From Ornithobacterium rhinotracheale (GTDB taxonomy: Bacteria > Bacteroidota > Bacteroidia > Flavobacteriales > Weeksellaceae): a stretch of 64,000 bases of DNA. The notes under the pieces are model-generated. The model worked only from the letters and a program-made list of their open reading frames with translations. It did not search any database and was not told the DNA's origin. The DNA is taken from contig NZ_CP094846.1 in NCBI RefSeq assembly GCF_022832975.1, positions 1,337,501 to 1,401,500 on the forward strand. Direction: 5' to 3'. Below are positions 1 through 9,736 of the stretch, piece after piece (position 1 is the first letter of the stretch; each line of letters opens with the position of its first letter). A program made the position numbers and the translations under genes.

Positions 1-13
1 TTAAACATAAATG

Positions 14-21
14 CAAAGGTA
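14..21 (-). promoter_or_regulatory. Predicted -7 box of a divergent gene leaving the window
   Basis: Read on the minus strand, this is TACCTTTG, a match to the Bacteroidota -7 consensus TAnnTTTG. Five bases further on the minus strand an ATG (bases 8-6) opens a reading frame that runs off the left edge. The spacing suggests an almost leaderless transcript. No product can be named from two codons. No clear -33 TTG was seen. Confidence 0.35.
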
Positions 22-206
22 TGAAAATGTTAAAGATACGAAAACTTTTCGGTTTGAAAAATGCGATTTTCAATGTTTTTTATCAATGATTAAATTTTGG
101 TTGAATTAATATTTTTAAACTAAGGAGAATCAAAATTTTCTAACTAAATTAAAACCCAAAAAATGCTTAAAATTCCATTTTTTTACCCAAAAAACTTGAA
201 ATTTCG

Positions 207-214
207 TATTTTTG
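207..214 (+). promoter_or_regulatory. Predicted -7 promoter box of upp
   Basis: TATTTTTG matches the TAnnTTTG -7 consensus and lies 17 bases before the ATG at 232. It falls inside the longer possible reading frame that begins at 163, so transcription probably starts after that earlier ATG. This supports 232 as the true start. A clear -33 element is not obvious. Confidence 0.45.
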
Positions 215-231
215 CTAAAATATACTTGCTT

Positions 232-891
232 ATGACTTCGTTAAAATACACCGACTTATCTGATAATCAATCTATTTTAAATTCTTGGGTCAATCAGCTC
301 AGAAATGTGGAAGTTCAAAACGATCGCATGCGTTTCCGCAGAAATTTAGAGCGTATTGGCGAAGTTGGTGCATTAGAAATCAGTAAAAAATTAAAATTTA
401 AAGCCTGCGAAATCAAAACGCCACTTGGCGTGAAACCTTCGGTGGAGCTTGAAACTCAGCCCGTGGTAATGACCATTTTGCGCGCGGGCTTGCCACTGTA
501 TCAAGGGGTGCTAAATTATTTTGACTATGCCGATAGCGGTTTTGTAGCAGCCTATCGCAAGCACAACGCCGAGGGCTTTGAGATTAAGCAAGATTATGTA
601 ACCTGCCCAGATATTTCTAATCGCCCCCTAATCGTGGTAGACCCAATGCTTGCCACGGGAGCCTCCCTCTGTGAAGCGATTCATGCTGTGCTGGAATTGG
701 CTCAGCCTTCTGAATTGCATATTTTATGTGCCATTGCGGCGACACAAGGGATTCAAAAAATCAACGAAGAATTGCCCCAAGCGCATTTGTGGTGTGCCAC
801 TGTGGATGATAAATTAGACGAAAAAGGCTACATCGTTCCAGGATTGGGCGATGCTGGAGATTTATGTTTTGGCCCTAAATTGCAATCTTAA
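232..891 (+). CDS. upp: Uracil phosphoribosyltransferase
   Basis: Converts uracil and PRPP to UMP in pyrimidine salvage, in the cytoplasm. The PRPP-binding loop reads DPMLATGAS near residues 136-144; family members usually have DPMLATGGS. The C-terminal uracil-binding segment is VPGLGDAGD. The frame is open from an ATG at 163, but the family is about 210 aa and the preceding 23 residues are basic and aromatic with no conserved match. The ATG at 232 gives 219 aa and sits just after a good -7 box. It converges with rsmE, leaving only 9 bp between the stops. Family assignment is firm; the start is inferred. Confidence 0.93.
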   Translation: MTSLKYTDLSDNQSILNSWVNQLRNVEVQNDRMRFRRNLERIGEVGALEISKKLKFKACEIKTPLGVKPSVELETQPVVMTILRAGLPLYQGVLNYFDYADSGFVAAYRKHNAEGFEIKQDYVTCPDISNRPLIVVDPMLATGASLCEAIHAVLELAQPSELHILCAIAATQGIQKINEELPQAHLWCATVDDKLDEKGYIVPGLGDAGDLCFGPKLQS

Positions 892-900
892 TTTTTAATA

Positions 901-1608
901 TTATTTATTTACCCAATTGGCAATAAAAGCCGTGTTGAGTGCAGCTGTTTCTGTACGCATTCTTTGGTTGCCAAGGCTAATGGGGATAAAATTTTGCACC
1001 GTAGCCAATTCTATTTCATTTGCCGAAAAATCACCTTCGGGACCGATGATAAATAAATAATCTTTTTTGGGCAAAATGCAGTCTTTAATATCTTTTCGGG
1101 CAAAATCGGAGTTGCAGTGTGCAATGAATTTTTGCCCTTGGAAGCCATCATACTTTGCTATAAAATCGCTAAATTTAATCAAGTCGTGGAGCTGCGTATT
1201 TTCAGCCTTGAGCGATTGCTTAATGGCAGCCGTTGCCACGCGCTGCATTCTATCGAGTTTAAGATTTCGGCGCTCGGAATGGAATGTTTCAAGGAAGCTC
1301 ACTTCATCAATGCCGATTTCAATGGCTTTTTCAAGGAACCACTCGGTGCGGTCGATGTTTTTGGTTGGTGCAATGCCCACATGCAATTTGTAGTTTCGGG
1401 ATTGATTGTAATTCGTTTTTTCTGTGATTTGCAGCAGTGTGTTTTTGGGGTGCACTTGCGAAATGGTAGCCCAAAACATTTCGCCTTTGCCTTCGGTAAA
1501 AAGTACTACATCACCTACTTTTAGCCTTAGGACTTTGGCTAAATGGTGGCTTTCGTTTTCGTTTAAAAGTGCTTGATTTCCTTGTTTAATCCCGATGAAT
1601 AAATGCAT
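901..1608 (-). CDS. rsmE: 16S rRNA (uracil-1498-N3)-methyltransferase RsmE
   Basis: SPOUT-class methyltransferase that makes m3U1498 in 16S rRNA. At 235 aa it has the normal family length. The N-terminal part is the PUA-like RNA-binding domain (LAKVLRLKVGD around residues 23-33). The C-terminal SAM-binding knot shows IIGPEGDFS and LGNQRMRTETAALN; the usual form of the last motif is LGxRILRTETA, so QRM in place of RIL is a small deviation. It lies 3 bp downstream of tsaD on the same strand and is probably cotranscribed with it as a translation-related pair. Confidence 0.93.
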   Translation of the reverse strand: MHLFIGIKQGNQALLNENESHHLAKVLRLKVGDVVLFTEGKGEMFWATISQVHPKNTLLQITEKTNYNQSRNYKLHVGIAPTKNIDRTEWFLEKAIEIGIDEVSFLETFHSERRNLKLDRMQRVATAAIKQSLKAENTQLHDLIKFSDFIAKYDGFQGQKFIAHCNSDFARKDIKDCILPKKDYLFIIGPEGDFSANEIELATVQNFIPISLGNQRMRTETAALNTAFIANWVNK

Positions 1609-1611
1609 AAA

Positions 1612-2625
1612 TTAAAGTTTGTATCTTGCTATGGTTTTGGCGTTTATATCTGAAAATTCTTGCGCTTGGTACTTGATGCTGCCCACCATGGCAATCATGG
1701 CAGCATTGTCGGTGGTGTATTCAAATTTTGGGATATAAGTTGTAAAACCTAATTTTTCTAGATTTTTGATTTTTTTGCGCAGTTCGCTATTGGCAGAAAC
1801 ACCGCCTGCGAGTGCAATATGTTTGATGTTTAAATCTTGTGCCGCTTGCAATAATTTTTCTACACACATTTCGGTAATCGTATGCTGAACGCTTGCGCAC
1901 AAGTCGTTTAAATTTTCTTCTACAAAATTTGGATTTTTCTGTTTTTCTTTGTTCAAGAAATTCATCACGCCCGTTTTAAGCCCACTAAAACTGAAATCAT
2001 AACCAGGCATTTTAGGTTTGGTAAAAACGAATTTTTCAGGATTTCCCGTCTGGGCTAAACGATCCATCACAGGACCCGCAGGGTATGGGAGCCCCAGCAC
2101 TTTGCCAATTTTGTCAAAAGCCTCGCCCGCGGCGTCATCTTTGGTCTCGCCCAAAACTTCCAATTCCGTGTAGCTCGAAATCTTTACGATTTGTGTATGC
2201 CCGCCACTCAGAGTGAGGCACAAAAACGGGAAACTAGGACGCTGCTCATTGGCATCGCTTATGAAATGTGCAAAAATATGTGCTTGCATGTGATTTACCT
2301 CGATAAGTGGTATGTTTAGAGCGATTGACATAGATTTTGCAAAGCTGCTACCCACTAAAAGTGAGCCCAATAATCCAGGTCCGCGCGTGTAAGCTATTGC
2401 AGTTAAATCTTTTTGTGTTACTTTTGCATTATTCAACGCTGTGGCTACCACGGGAACTATGTTTTGCTGGTGCGCACGAGATGCCAATTCTGGCACCACG
2501 CCGCCGTATTGTTCATGTACCTTTTGGCTTGCTATAATGTTGGATAAGATAGTGTTACCTTTGATAACCGCTGCCGAAGTGTCGTCGCAAGAAGATTCTA
2601 TGGCAAGTGTGATTGGTTCGCTCAT
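1612..2625 (-). CDS. tsaD: tRNA N6-adenosine threonylcarbamoyltransferase TsaD
   Basis: Catalytic subunit that transfers threonylcarbamoyl to A37 of ANN-decoding tRNAs, acting with TsaB and TsaE. The protein begins SEPITLAIESSCDDTSAA, the typical N-terminus of the ASKHA-fold family. The metal-binding HMQAH motif follows near residue 110, and GGVSANSELR lies in the C-terminal half. I chose the ATG at 2625 (337 aa, usual family size). The frame stays open to 2751, but that extension has no family similarity and overlaps the divergent TamB-like gene. The gap to that gene is 38 bp, so the two divergent promoters must be very compact or overlap. Confidence 0.95.
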   Translation of the reverse strand: MSEPITLAIESSCDDTSAAVIKGNTILSNIIASQKVHEQYGGVVPELASRAHQQNIVPVVATALNNAKVTQKDLTAIAYTRGPGLLGSLLVGSSFAKSMSIALNIPLIEVNHMQAHIFAHFISDANEQRPSFPFLCLTLSGGHTQIVKISSYTELEVLGETKDDAAGEAFDKIGKVLGLPYPAGPVMDRLAQTGNPEKFVFTKPKMPGYDFSFSGLKTGVMNFLNKEKQKNPNFVEENLNDLCASVQHTITEMCVEKLLQAAQDLNIKHIALAGGVSANSELRKKIKNLEKLGFTTYIPKFEYTTDNAAMIAMVGSIKYQAQEFSDINAKTIARYKL

Positions 2626-2663
2626 AGAGACAAAGTTAAAGTTTAAAATTGAATATATAAACC

Positions 2664-5600
2664 TTGAAAAAGTTTTTTCGCTATATTTTAATATTTTTTG
2701 CCATAATTTCACTTCTGGTAGTGGGGTTGTTTTTTGCGATTCAAATCCCATCTGTTCAGTCCAAAATCATCAGTAAAGTTGTAGAAAAAGTAAACCAAGA
2801 TTTCGGCACCTCCATCAGTGTGGGAGGAGTGGATATTGATTTCTGGGGAGACATCGTTTTAAGTGATATTTCAGCTAAAGATTACAAGCAAAACGATTTT
2901 ATCGACATTAAAAAAGTAACGGCAGACATCAGCTTGTGGGATATTTATCACGATTCCAACAATGTAGCGGTGAAAAGCTTGGTGCTGGATCAAGCACGCG
3001 TTAAGGTGCTGACTTATAAGGGGGATAGCGTTTCCAATTTTATGCGATTTCTCGATGTTTTTGCTACGGGAGATACCACCGAATCTCATTTTAAACTTCG
3101 AGGAAACATCGAAATCAACGAAAGTGCACTTTCTATCATTAATGATAATTTAGACGAAAAAAGCCGTGTTTGGCTCGATGCAACTCAATTAAACGGGCTG
3201 GTGAAGGGCTTTAAAATGCACGACGATATTTACGAAGCAGATATTAGAAATTTGAGTTTTTTAGCTAAGAAAAATGGCGAAAATTTCGAATTAAAGAAAT
3301 TAGCTTCGAAATTTAAAATGGATAATTCTGGGTTTTATTTTGATGATTTAACCTTCAATACCGAATCGTCTTTTTTGCAAGGACATATCCGATTGCTCAC
3401 GCCTACCGAAAATGCTTTTTCAGATTTTAGCAATAAAGTAGATTGGGACTTGGAATTGGGTAAGGATAATGTGCTCGGATTCAAGGATATTCGTTATTTT
3501 GTACCCGATTGGGACTCAAGCGAAGAAATCCAAATTTCGGGAAAAGCAACGGGGAGTTTAAATAATTTAAACCTTGCCGAATTAAACTTAGCCAACGGGA
3601 AAACGAAAATAAAAACGCCTGTCATTAATCTTCAGAATATGATTGATGGCGATATCGGGGTGTTTTCAAACGAATTGAATGTCAGTACTTCGTACAACGA
3701 ATTGGTGCGAATTTTACCCACTTTTATAGATAAAAACATTACGCCATACATCAAGCGATTTGGAGAAATGAATTATGGAGGAGCTTTTAATCTTGACGAC
3801 CAATTGGTGTATGCCAAAGGGAATTTGCAATCAGCTTTGGGACAGGCTTTTGTGAATTTAAACATGTATGATTATCGCAAAGAAAATCCTACTTATAATG
3901 GATTTATCAATACGCCAAATTTTGATTTAAGACAGCTTACAGAAATGAAAATGCTCGATAAGGTTTCGGGCGAAATCGATTTTAAAGGAGAAAGTTTCGA
4001 TATTAATAAAATGACGCTCACGGCCAAAGGAAAAATCAATTATTTGGATTTGATGGGCGAGCGTTACAATAATATAAGTTTAGATGGGGTATTGAATAAA
4101 AGTACCTATAATGGTTTCCTATCAATTAACGACCCAGGCAAAGCACAATTGGATTATCAAGGATTTTTTGATTTTAGCCAAAAAGAAATCAAAGCAGATT
4201 TTAAATCCAATGTATCTTATGTGAACTTAAATTATTTTAAACTTACCGATAAGAGAAACTCATGGATTAAAGCTACGGTGGAGGGCAATGCAAGATTCTC
4301 GGATATCAATGATTTGCAAGGGGATTTTGTGATGGATCAAATTACCTTTAATTCAGATACTTTGCTTGTAAATCTACCAAAAACAGATTTGTCATTCTCG
4401 AAAACCCCAAACGGAGAAAAACTCATCGATTTGCAAATGCCTAATTATTTGACCGCCATTATGGAAGGTCAGTTTAATATTGATGAATTAGGAGATATCA
4501 TGCAAAATGGTGTGGGGAATTTCTTGGTAGATTATAAGAAGAAAAAAGTATCTAAAGGTCAGCATCTGAATTATTTAGTCATTGTAGAAGATGATTTAAT
4601 CAATTATTTCTTGCCAAACTTGCGCGTGAAGCCGCAAACACTTGCCGCAGGGGTGATTGATAATGATAATGATGTGTTTCAAGTAGATTTCCGCTCGCCC
4701 AGTATTCGCTACAAAGACTATATGGCGCAAGACATACATTTAGCAGCGGCAGCAGGCGAACAAAAAACTATAGAGCTTACAAGTGAAAAACTAAAAATTG
4801 AAAATATTCTCTTTTCGAGTTTAAGGCTAGATGGCAAAACAGAAAACGATACGCTCAATGCTAAAATGCACTTTTTTGCGGGCGAACAAAAAGCAACGGA
4901 ATTTAATTTAAACTTCTACCAAACTTTTGACGATGAGCATAAAATCAAAGTTGGTTTTTCGCCATCGAAATTTAATTTAGAAGGAGTAGAATGGCACATT
5001 AATCCAGAAAATTCTACCGAAAGCAATTACGCAAGCATCGATTTTGAAAAAAATATTTATAGAGTTTCGGATTTTGTACTGCAATCAGATAATCAATATT
5101 TAAAAATTAATGGAGATTATTTTACATCAGAGAAATTTAATTTTCAGGCCGAAATTGAAAACATCCTTTTAGAAAAAGCTATCCCAAAATCGTATATGGC
5201 TGGGATGAATCTCAAAGGGATTGCTAATGGAACGATTGATATTAAAAAAGATAATAATCAATTAGAACCGATTGCAGATTTAAAAATAGATTCCATTAAA
5301 TTAGACAATCGATTGATCGGAAACTTTACTACAGAAACCAAATATGATGTAGATGCACAAACATTTAATATCATAGGAAGTTTGGATAAATTCAATAATA
5401 ATACACTTTTTGTAAGTGGTGATATTAAAAACACCAATGCAGAACCAGAACTAGATTTGGTGGCAAACTTCGATGATTTTGATGTAGATATTTTAGGAGT
5501 TTTCTTGGATGAAGTAATGACCGATTGGAAAGGAAAACTATCGGGCGATGTAGCGCTAAAAGGTAAATTAATGGATCCCTCTATCTCTGGAGAGGTAACA

Positions 5601-7175
5601 ATGAAAGATTTAGGCTTTAGGGTTGTTTATCTAGGAACGCGATACCAGTTCAACGGAGAGAATGAGCTAGTATTGAATAAACAGCCAGGGTTTAATGGGC
5701 AATTGGAGCTTGATAACGTAACCTTTACAGAAACTACTTCCAAAACTAAAGGTGTAGTAGATGGCTCTTTGATTTTCTCAGATTTATCGAGCTGGTTCCT
5801 AGATTTGGATTTTAAGACAGATAAGCTTTTGGTAATCAATACCAGTGTGAAAGATAATGAGATGTTTTATGGCCGCGTTTTGGCAAAAGGTGAGTTCTTT
5901 ATGTTTGGACCTGCAAGCGATTTAGTAGTATCAGGCAGAAATTTAAAAGTGTTGCCAGGTTCCGTAATAAATCTAAACACCTCAAGTACCAAAAATGTAG
6001 GAGAAAATAGATTTATACAATTTTACTCCGTAGATGAAGCAGGAAATCTAGTGCAAGATGAAAAGCAAGAACAAAGAGTTTCTGGATTCTCAATGGATTT
6101 AAGGCTAAATGTAGATGCAGGTACCACGGTGAACTTAGTTCTAGATGAAAAATCCGATGATAAAATCGAAGCACAAGGACATGCTAAAAACTTTAAAATA
6201 GCTATGAACCGCGCTGGGAATTTGAGTATCGATGGAGAATACATAATTACAGATGGAGTCTATAACTATCGCCAGAGTGTAATTATAGACAAAAAATTTG
6301 ACATTGAGAAAGGAGGCTATATCCGATTTAATGGAAATCCTTACAACGCCCAAATGAGCCTGCGTGCGATTTACTCCAGAAGCGTGAGCAATACAGGAGC
6401 ATACTTAGGAGCCACTTATTTGCAACCTACCTTGGTAGATGTTGTAGCCTCGATAAATGGCGATTTAAAGAAGACAAATATTGATTTAGGCATAGAAATC
6501 CCAGATGCCAATAGCCAAATCCAAAGCATGCTTGATAGTAAAATCAAAGGAAATGTAGATGAAAGAATCCGCCAAGTAGGTTCCATATTGGTGCTAGGTA
6601 GATTTGATGTAAATGAAAGTATTACAACCTCCACCGCCACCGATGCAGCAGCCTCTTCCGCCTTCGAGTTATTGGGAAGACAAGTAGGAAATGCTTTTTC
6701 AAGCATTATACCTGGATTAGAAATCAACCCGACATATTTGCAAGCCTCTGATAGCCGAAATCAAGCCGATAGAATTCAAACACAATTCAATTTAGCCATC
6801 AATCCAAGATTGAAAATTAATGGAGCTGTAGGAACACCTCTAGGCTCTCAGTTCAACGAAGAAGTCACCACCTCACTAGAATTAGATTATGATATATCTA
6901 AAAGATTAGATGGAGGCTTGCGTTTAAGAGCTTTCTCTAGACCCTCAACCATAGGACTGGAAAATTACAATGTAAATAATACCTATGCACAAAGCTATGG
7001 TGCTGGTATAGTATATCATAGAGCATTTAATAAATTCAGAGAATTGTTTGCGAAAAAAACAGACGAGGAGAAAGAGAAAAAAAATGAAAAAGACAAAAAA
7101 ACAAACAAAGCTGTAATTGATAGCGCAAATAGACAAAAGAAAAAAACAGTTCAATTTGAGGAGGAAAACAAATAA
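2664..7175 (+). CDS. TamB-like translocation/assembly module protein (DUF490)
   Basis: Very large envelope protein (1503 aa) with an N-terminal signal anchor (residues 5-28, IIS LLVVGLFFAIQ region) and a long beta-strand-rich body of repeated short amphipathic segments. The C-terminal third (about 1000-1480) has the DUF490/TamB pattern, including GxLxLxDVTF-like strands and an SMLDSKIKGNVDE region. TamB-like proteins bridge inner and outer membranes and are linked to lipid transport and outer-membrane assembly. The start codon is TTG; it fits the hydrophobic anchor directly after MKKF. The tail is highly charged (EKEKKNEKDKK). I see no BamA-like partner next to it; tsaD is divergent. Confidence 0.85.
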   Translation: MKKFFRYILIFFAIISLLVVGLFFAIQIPSVQSKIISKVVEKVNQDFGTSISVGGVDIDFWGDIVLSDISAKDYKQNDFIDIKKVTADISLWDIYHDSNNVAVKSLVLDQARVKVLTYKGDSVSNFMRFLDVFATGDTTESHFKLRGNIEINESALSIINDNLDEKSRVWLDATQLNGLVKGFKMHDDIYEADIRNLSFLAKKNGENFELKKLASKFKMDNSGFYFDDLTFNTESSFLQGHIRLLTPTENAFSDFSNKVDWDLELGKDNVLGFKDIRYFVPDWDSSEEIQISGKATGSLNNLNLAELNLANGKTKIKTPVINLQNMIDGDIGVFSNELNVSTSYNELVRILPTFIDKNITPYIKRFGEMNYGGAFNLDDQLVYAKGNLQSALGQAFVNLNMYDYRKENPTYNGFINTPNFDLRQLTEMKMLDKVSGEIDFKGESFDINKMTLTAKGKINYLDLMGERYNNISLDGVLNKSTYNGFLSINDPGKAQLDYQGFFDFSQKEIKADFKSNVSYVNLNYFKLTDKRNSWIKATVEGNARFSDINDLQGDFVMDQITFNSDTLLVNLPKTDLSFSKTPNGEKLIDLQMPNYLTAIMEGQFNIDELGDIMQNGVGNFLVDYKKKKVSKGQHLNYLVIVEDDLINYFLPNLRVKPQTLAAGVIDNDNDVFQVDFRSPSIRYKDYMAQDIHLAAAAGEQKTIELTSEKLKIENILFSSLRLDGKTENDTLNAKMHFFAGEQKATEFNLNFYQTFDDEHKIKVGFSPSKFNLEGVEWHINPENSTESNYASIDFEKNIYRVSDFVLQSDNQYLKINGDYFTSEKFNFQAEIENILLEKAIPKSYMAGMNLKGIANGTIDIKKDNNQLEPIADLKIDSIKLDNRLIGNFTTETKYDVDAQTFNIIGSLDKFNNNTLFVSGDIKNTNAEPELDLVANFDDFDVDILGVFLDEVMTDWKGKLSGDVALKGKLMDPSISGEVTMKDLGFRVVYLGTRYQFNGENELVLNKQPGFNGQLELDNVTFTETTSKTKGVVDGSLIFSDLSSWFLDLDFKTDKLLVINTSVKDNEMFYGRVLAKGEFFMFGPASDLVVSGRNLKVLPGSVINLNTSSTKNVGENRFIQFYSVDEAGNLVQDEKQEQRVSGFSMDLRLNVDAGTTVNLVLDEKSDDKIEAQGHAKNFKIAMNRAGNLSIDGEYIITDGVYNYRQSVIIDKKFDIEKGGYIRFNGNPYNAQMSLRAIYSRSVSNTGAYLGATYLQPTLVDVVASINGDLKKTNIDLGIEIPDANSQIQSMLDSKIKGNVDERIRQVGSILVLGRFDVNESITTSTATDAAASSAFELLGRQVGNAFSSIIPGLEINPTYLQASDSRNQADRIQTQFNLAINPRLKINGAVGTPLGSQFNEEVTTSLELDYDISKRLDGGLRLRAFSRPSTIGLENYNVNNTYAQSYGAGIVYHRAFNKFRELFAKKTDEEKEKKNEKDKKTNKAVIDSANRQKKKTVQFEEENK

Positions 7176-7295
7176 CAGATTTGTATATTCTATGATATAA
7201 ATATGATATTTGCTTTATTATTGAGAAATTCGCAATAAATATTAGTTTAGTTGGTTAATTCTTATTAAATTTGTTACAATTAAAATATCTGAATT

Positions 7296-7772
7296 ATGAG
7301 ACCAACTTACAAAATCGATGAAGTAGATAAGCGAATCTTACGCTATCTTATAGAAAATACACGTATGCCATTTACGGAAATTGCAAAGAAAATGGATGTT
7401 TCGGCAGGAACAATTCATGTTCGTGTAAAAAAATTAGAAGATGCAGGAATCATTAAGGGATCTACCTTAAACATAGATTATGCAAAAATGGGATATGACT
7501 TTGTAGCTTATGTAGGAATTATGCTCACAAAATCAAACCGAATCCAAGAAGTCTTGCAACGCCTTAAAAAAATACCAAACATTACTGTAGCTAGCGTGAT
7601 ATCTGGAAAATACAATATCTTCTGTAAAATCCGTGCAAAAGATACCAGAGATGCCAAAGAAGTAATCTATAAAATAGATGAAATAGAAGATGTGCTAAGA
7701 ACTGAATCTATGATTTCTCTAGATGAGGAAATTAATGATAAAACAAGATTATTGAGTTCAATTTTTATGTGA
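7296..7772 (+). CDS. Lrp/AsnC family transcriptional regulator
   Basis: Feast/famine regulator of 158 aa. The N-terminal winged helix-turn-helix (residues 5-60) starts with KIDEVDKRILRYLIENTRMP and continues ITEIAKKMDVSAGT-like; the C-terminal RAM domain (about 70-150) contains the Val/Ile-rich strands that bind amino acids and drive octamer formation. A TAAATTTG box at 7266-7273 fits a -7 element 22 bases before the ATG. The gene stands alone between the TamB-like gene and a bidirectional terminator. Target genes and ligand cannot be told from the sequence. Confidence 0.92.
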   Translation: MRPTYKIDEVDKRILRYLIENTRMPFTEIAKKMDVSAGTIHVRVKKLEDAGIIKGSTLNIDYAKMGYDFVAYVGIMLTKSNRIQEVLQRLKKIPNITVASVISGKYNIFCKIRAKDTRDAKEVIYKIDEIEDVLRTESMISLDEEINDKTRLLSSIFM

Positions 7773-7810
7773 AAATTAAAACTAACTCATTCAATCAGTC
7801 AGAAAAAAAA

Positions 7811-7839
7811 CCTACAAATTACAAATTTGTAGGTTTTTT
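7811..7839. terminator. Bidirectional intrinsic terminator between lrp and marC
   Basis: A 10-bp perfect stem (CCTACAAATT at 7811-7820, AATTTGTAGG at 7824-7833) with loop ACA, preceded by A8 and followed by T6. It can end the Lrp transcript on the plus strand and the MarC transcript on the minus strand. Confidence 0.85.
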
Positions 7840-7863
7840 ATTAATTTTAAATATCAAATTATT

Positions 7864-8466
7864 TTAATTAAATGCAGCTCCAAAAAGCTCTGGCCAGTTT
7901 TCTGAAAAGATTTTTACCGACATGGCCAAAAGAATAATCCCTGAGATTTTATGCACAATCACAACACCCGTATCGCCCAATAATCGCCCAATGTATTTAG
8001 AGTTTCGCATGATTACATAAACAATGATTAAATTGATAATAATTCCTCCAATAATCGCCTCTACATGGTATAAGGATCTAAGCGCCAAAATAGTAGTAAG
8101 CACCCCTGGACCCGCCAACAAAGGAAATGCAATAGGCACAATAGAAACACTATCTGGAATCTCAGTTTTATGGAAATTTACGCCCAAAATCATTTCTACA
8201 GCAAGCACAAAAAGCACAAACGAGCCCGCAACAGCAAAAGCGGGTAGTGGAATCCCCATAAATGTAAACAATGCATTACCCACAAAAAGAAAGATAATCA
8301 TAAGCAGAGCAGCCACAATACTAGCCTTTTCTGCATTGATTTCGCCCACTTTTTTCTCAAGTCCTATAATGATTGGTAAATTACCTAAAATGTCGATAAT
8401 TGGAAACAATACAATCACAACTTTGCCTGTTTGTTTTACAATTTTTAAAATTAACTCTGTATCCAT
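7864..8466 (-). CDS. MarC family (UPF0056) membrane protein
   Basis: Integral membrane protein of about 200 aa with roughly six hydrophobic helices, including a first segment VVIVLFPIIDILGNLP typical of MarC/NAAT proteins and the motif FPLLAGPGVLTTIL in the middle. The family was once tied to multidrug resistance, but its substrate is unsettled. The frame extends to a TTG at 8508. That TTG, however, is the end of TATTTTTG, a good -7 promoter box on this strand, so the ATG at 8466 is the better start. It converges with lrp through a shared terminator. Confidence 0.88.
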   Translation of the reverse strand: MDTELILKIVKQTGKVVIVLFPIIDILGNLPIIIGLEKKVGEINAEKASIVAALLMIIFLFVGNALFTFMGIPLPAFAVAGSFVLFVLAVEMILGVNFHKTEIPDSVSIVPIAFPLLAGPGVLTTILALRSLYHVEAIIGGIIINLIIVYVIMRNSKYIGRLLGDTGVVIVHKISGIILLAMSVKIFSENWPELFGAAFN

Positions 8467-8632
8467 AAATCTACTATATTTAAATTGTGGTTGAAAAAAG
8501 AAATGCAAAAATATGATTTTTTTTCAAACGAAAAACCATTTACAGCCATTGTTTTTTATTCTAAAGAAAAAAAATATAATTAAATTAAAAAATTCGCAAA
8601 AATAGTTTATTTTTGAGCTGTAAATTTGTTTC

Positions 8633-9322
8633 ATGACAAAAGAAGAATACATCCGAAAATTTAAAAACGAAACCCAAGCCCCTGGCCGTCTTGCACTAGA
8701 CGAGCATTTGGAGAAATTTTATCCAAAAATGGATTTTAGGCATTATCCCACACAAGATGAAGATGCTTTTTATAATCCCAATTTAGATGCCTTGCAGGGT
8801 GTGAGCGTGTTTGATTGCAAAGAGCCAGTAAATCATAAACATTTGGTTTCTTATGGATTGAGTGAATTGTATTTCAACGAAAAAGCCTATGGCCAGAAAT
8901 TCAGCAAATGGGGATTTGAGCTTACTTTTAGGCTAAAACCATTTCAATTAGACGCCGATAACATAAATAAAGAATTCGGTGATCCCACTTGGGCGGTGCA
9001 GGTAATGAATAATTTGGCTCTATTTGTAAACGAAACGCAACATTGGTTTATGCCACATCAGTTTTTACCCATAAATGGACCGATTCGTTTGGAATGCGAT
9101 ACCGATATTACGGGTATTATTTTTGTAGAGGATTCGGTGTTGGGCAAAATTAAAACCGTGCATGGCGAAGTGCAGTTTCTGCAAATGGTAGGAATCACCA
9201 CGCCAGAATTGGAATTTTTGTTAGAAAATCCCAATTTGGATACAATTTTAAGCCTTGAAGAAAAGTTGAAAAAGGATAATCCTTTATTAATCACAGATTT
9301 AAATAGAAAATCAGTTATATGA
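8633..9322 (+). CDS. Suppressor-of-fused (SUFU) domain protein
   Basis: Soluble 229-aa protein resembling the bacterial SUFU family: WGFELTFRLK around residues 100-110, a W-A-V-Q-V-M-N-N-L-A stretch after it, and LQMVGITTPELE in the C-terminal part are characteristic. The biochemical role of bacterial SUFU proteins is not established. A TATTTTTG box at 8608-8615 lies 17 bases before the ATG. The stop codon overlaps the start of the next gene (ATGA), so the two are translationally coupled. Confidence 0.8.
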   Translation: MTKEEYIRKFKNETQAPGRLALDEHLEKFYPKMDFRHYPTQDEDAFYNPNLDALQGVSVFDCKEPVNHKHLVSYGLSELYFNEKAYGQKFSKWGFELTFRLKPFQLDADNINKEFGDPTWAVQVMNNLALFVNETQHWFMPHQFLPINGPIRLECDTDITGIIFVEDSVLGKIKTVHGEVQFLQMVGITTPELEFLLENPNLDTILSLEEKLKKDNPLLITDLNRKSVI

Positions 9323-9663
9323 ATTTAATTATCAATTTATTAGTAACCTCGGTTGTGGCTTATTTTTTAGCCAACAACTTGAGCGGTGTCCATATCCAAA
9401 GTTTTGGGACAGCCATTGTATTTGCCATTGTATTAGGGCTTTTAAGCGTTACGGTAAAACCTATTTTAAGCTTCTTCAGCCTACCACTTACTATACTTAC
9501 TTTGGGCTTATTCCTTTTAGTAATCAATGCTGTAATCATTTTGCTGTGTAGTGCATTAATCAGCGGATTTAATGTAGACGGATTTTGGTGGGCATTATTG
9601 TTCAGTTTAATTCTTTCAATACTTACGGCGTTTGTAAACTCACTTTTAGGTTTTGAAGCTTAA
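9319..9663 (+). CDS. Phage holin family IV-like (YvlD-type) small membrane protein
   Basis: 114 aa with four predicted membrane helices, in the pattern of the PF04020 family: N-terminal INLLVTSVVAYFLAN, then a central TVKPILSFFSLPLTILTLGLF segment with conserved prolines, and a last helix ending in NSLLGF. Despite the family name these are chromosomal membrane proteins of unknown role; no lysis cassette is nearby. Start overlaps the SUFU gene stop by 4 bp. Confidence 0.82.
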   Translation: MNLIINLLVTSVVAYFLANNLSGVHIQSFGTAIVFAIVLGLLSVTVKPILSFFSLPLTILTLGLFLLVINAVIILLCSALISGFNVDGFWWALLFSLILSILTAFVNSLLGFEA

Positions 9664-9684
9664 TCTCTAATTTTAAATAAAATT

Positions 9685-9719
9685 AAAAGGGTTCTTCACA
9701 ATGAAGAACCCTTTTTTTA
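9685..9719. terminator. Bidirectional terminator between the holin-like and MscS genes
   Basis: 14-bp perfect stem (AAAAGGGTTCTTCA at 9685-9698, TGAAGAACCCTTTT at 9702-9715), loop CAA, with further Ts to 9718. The flanking A and T runs allow it to act in both directions for the two convergent genes. Confidence 0.88.
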
Positions 9720-9736
9720 TGCTTGAAAAATATGAT

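Noticed and set aside
1-160. A gene in the first 160 bases on the plus strand
   Set aside because: Only short AT-rich frames; no conserved protein pattern before upp.
2626-2751. Extended N-terminus of TsaD
   Set aside because: The extra 42 residues have no family match and run antisense to the start of the TamB-like gene.
8024-8494. Plus-strand 156-codon frame opposite marC
   Set aside because: Shadow of the MarC membrane protein in another frame; Ile/Thr/Ser bias comes from the complementary helices.
9319-9663. Phage lysis cassette based on the holin-family name
   Set aside because: No endolysin or phage genes nearby; the family is a chromosomal membrane-protein group.
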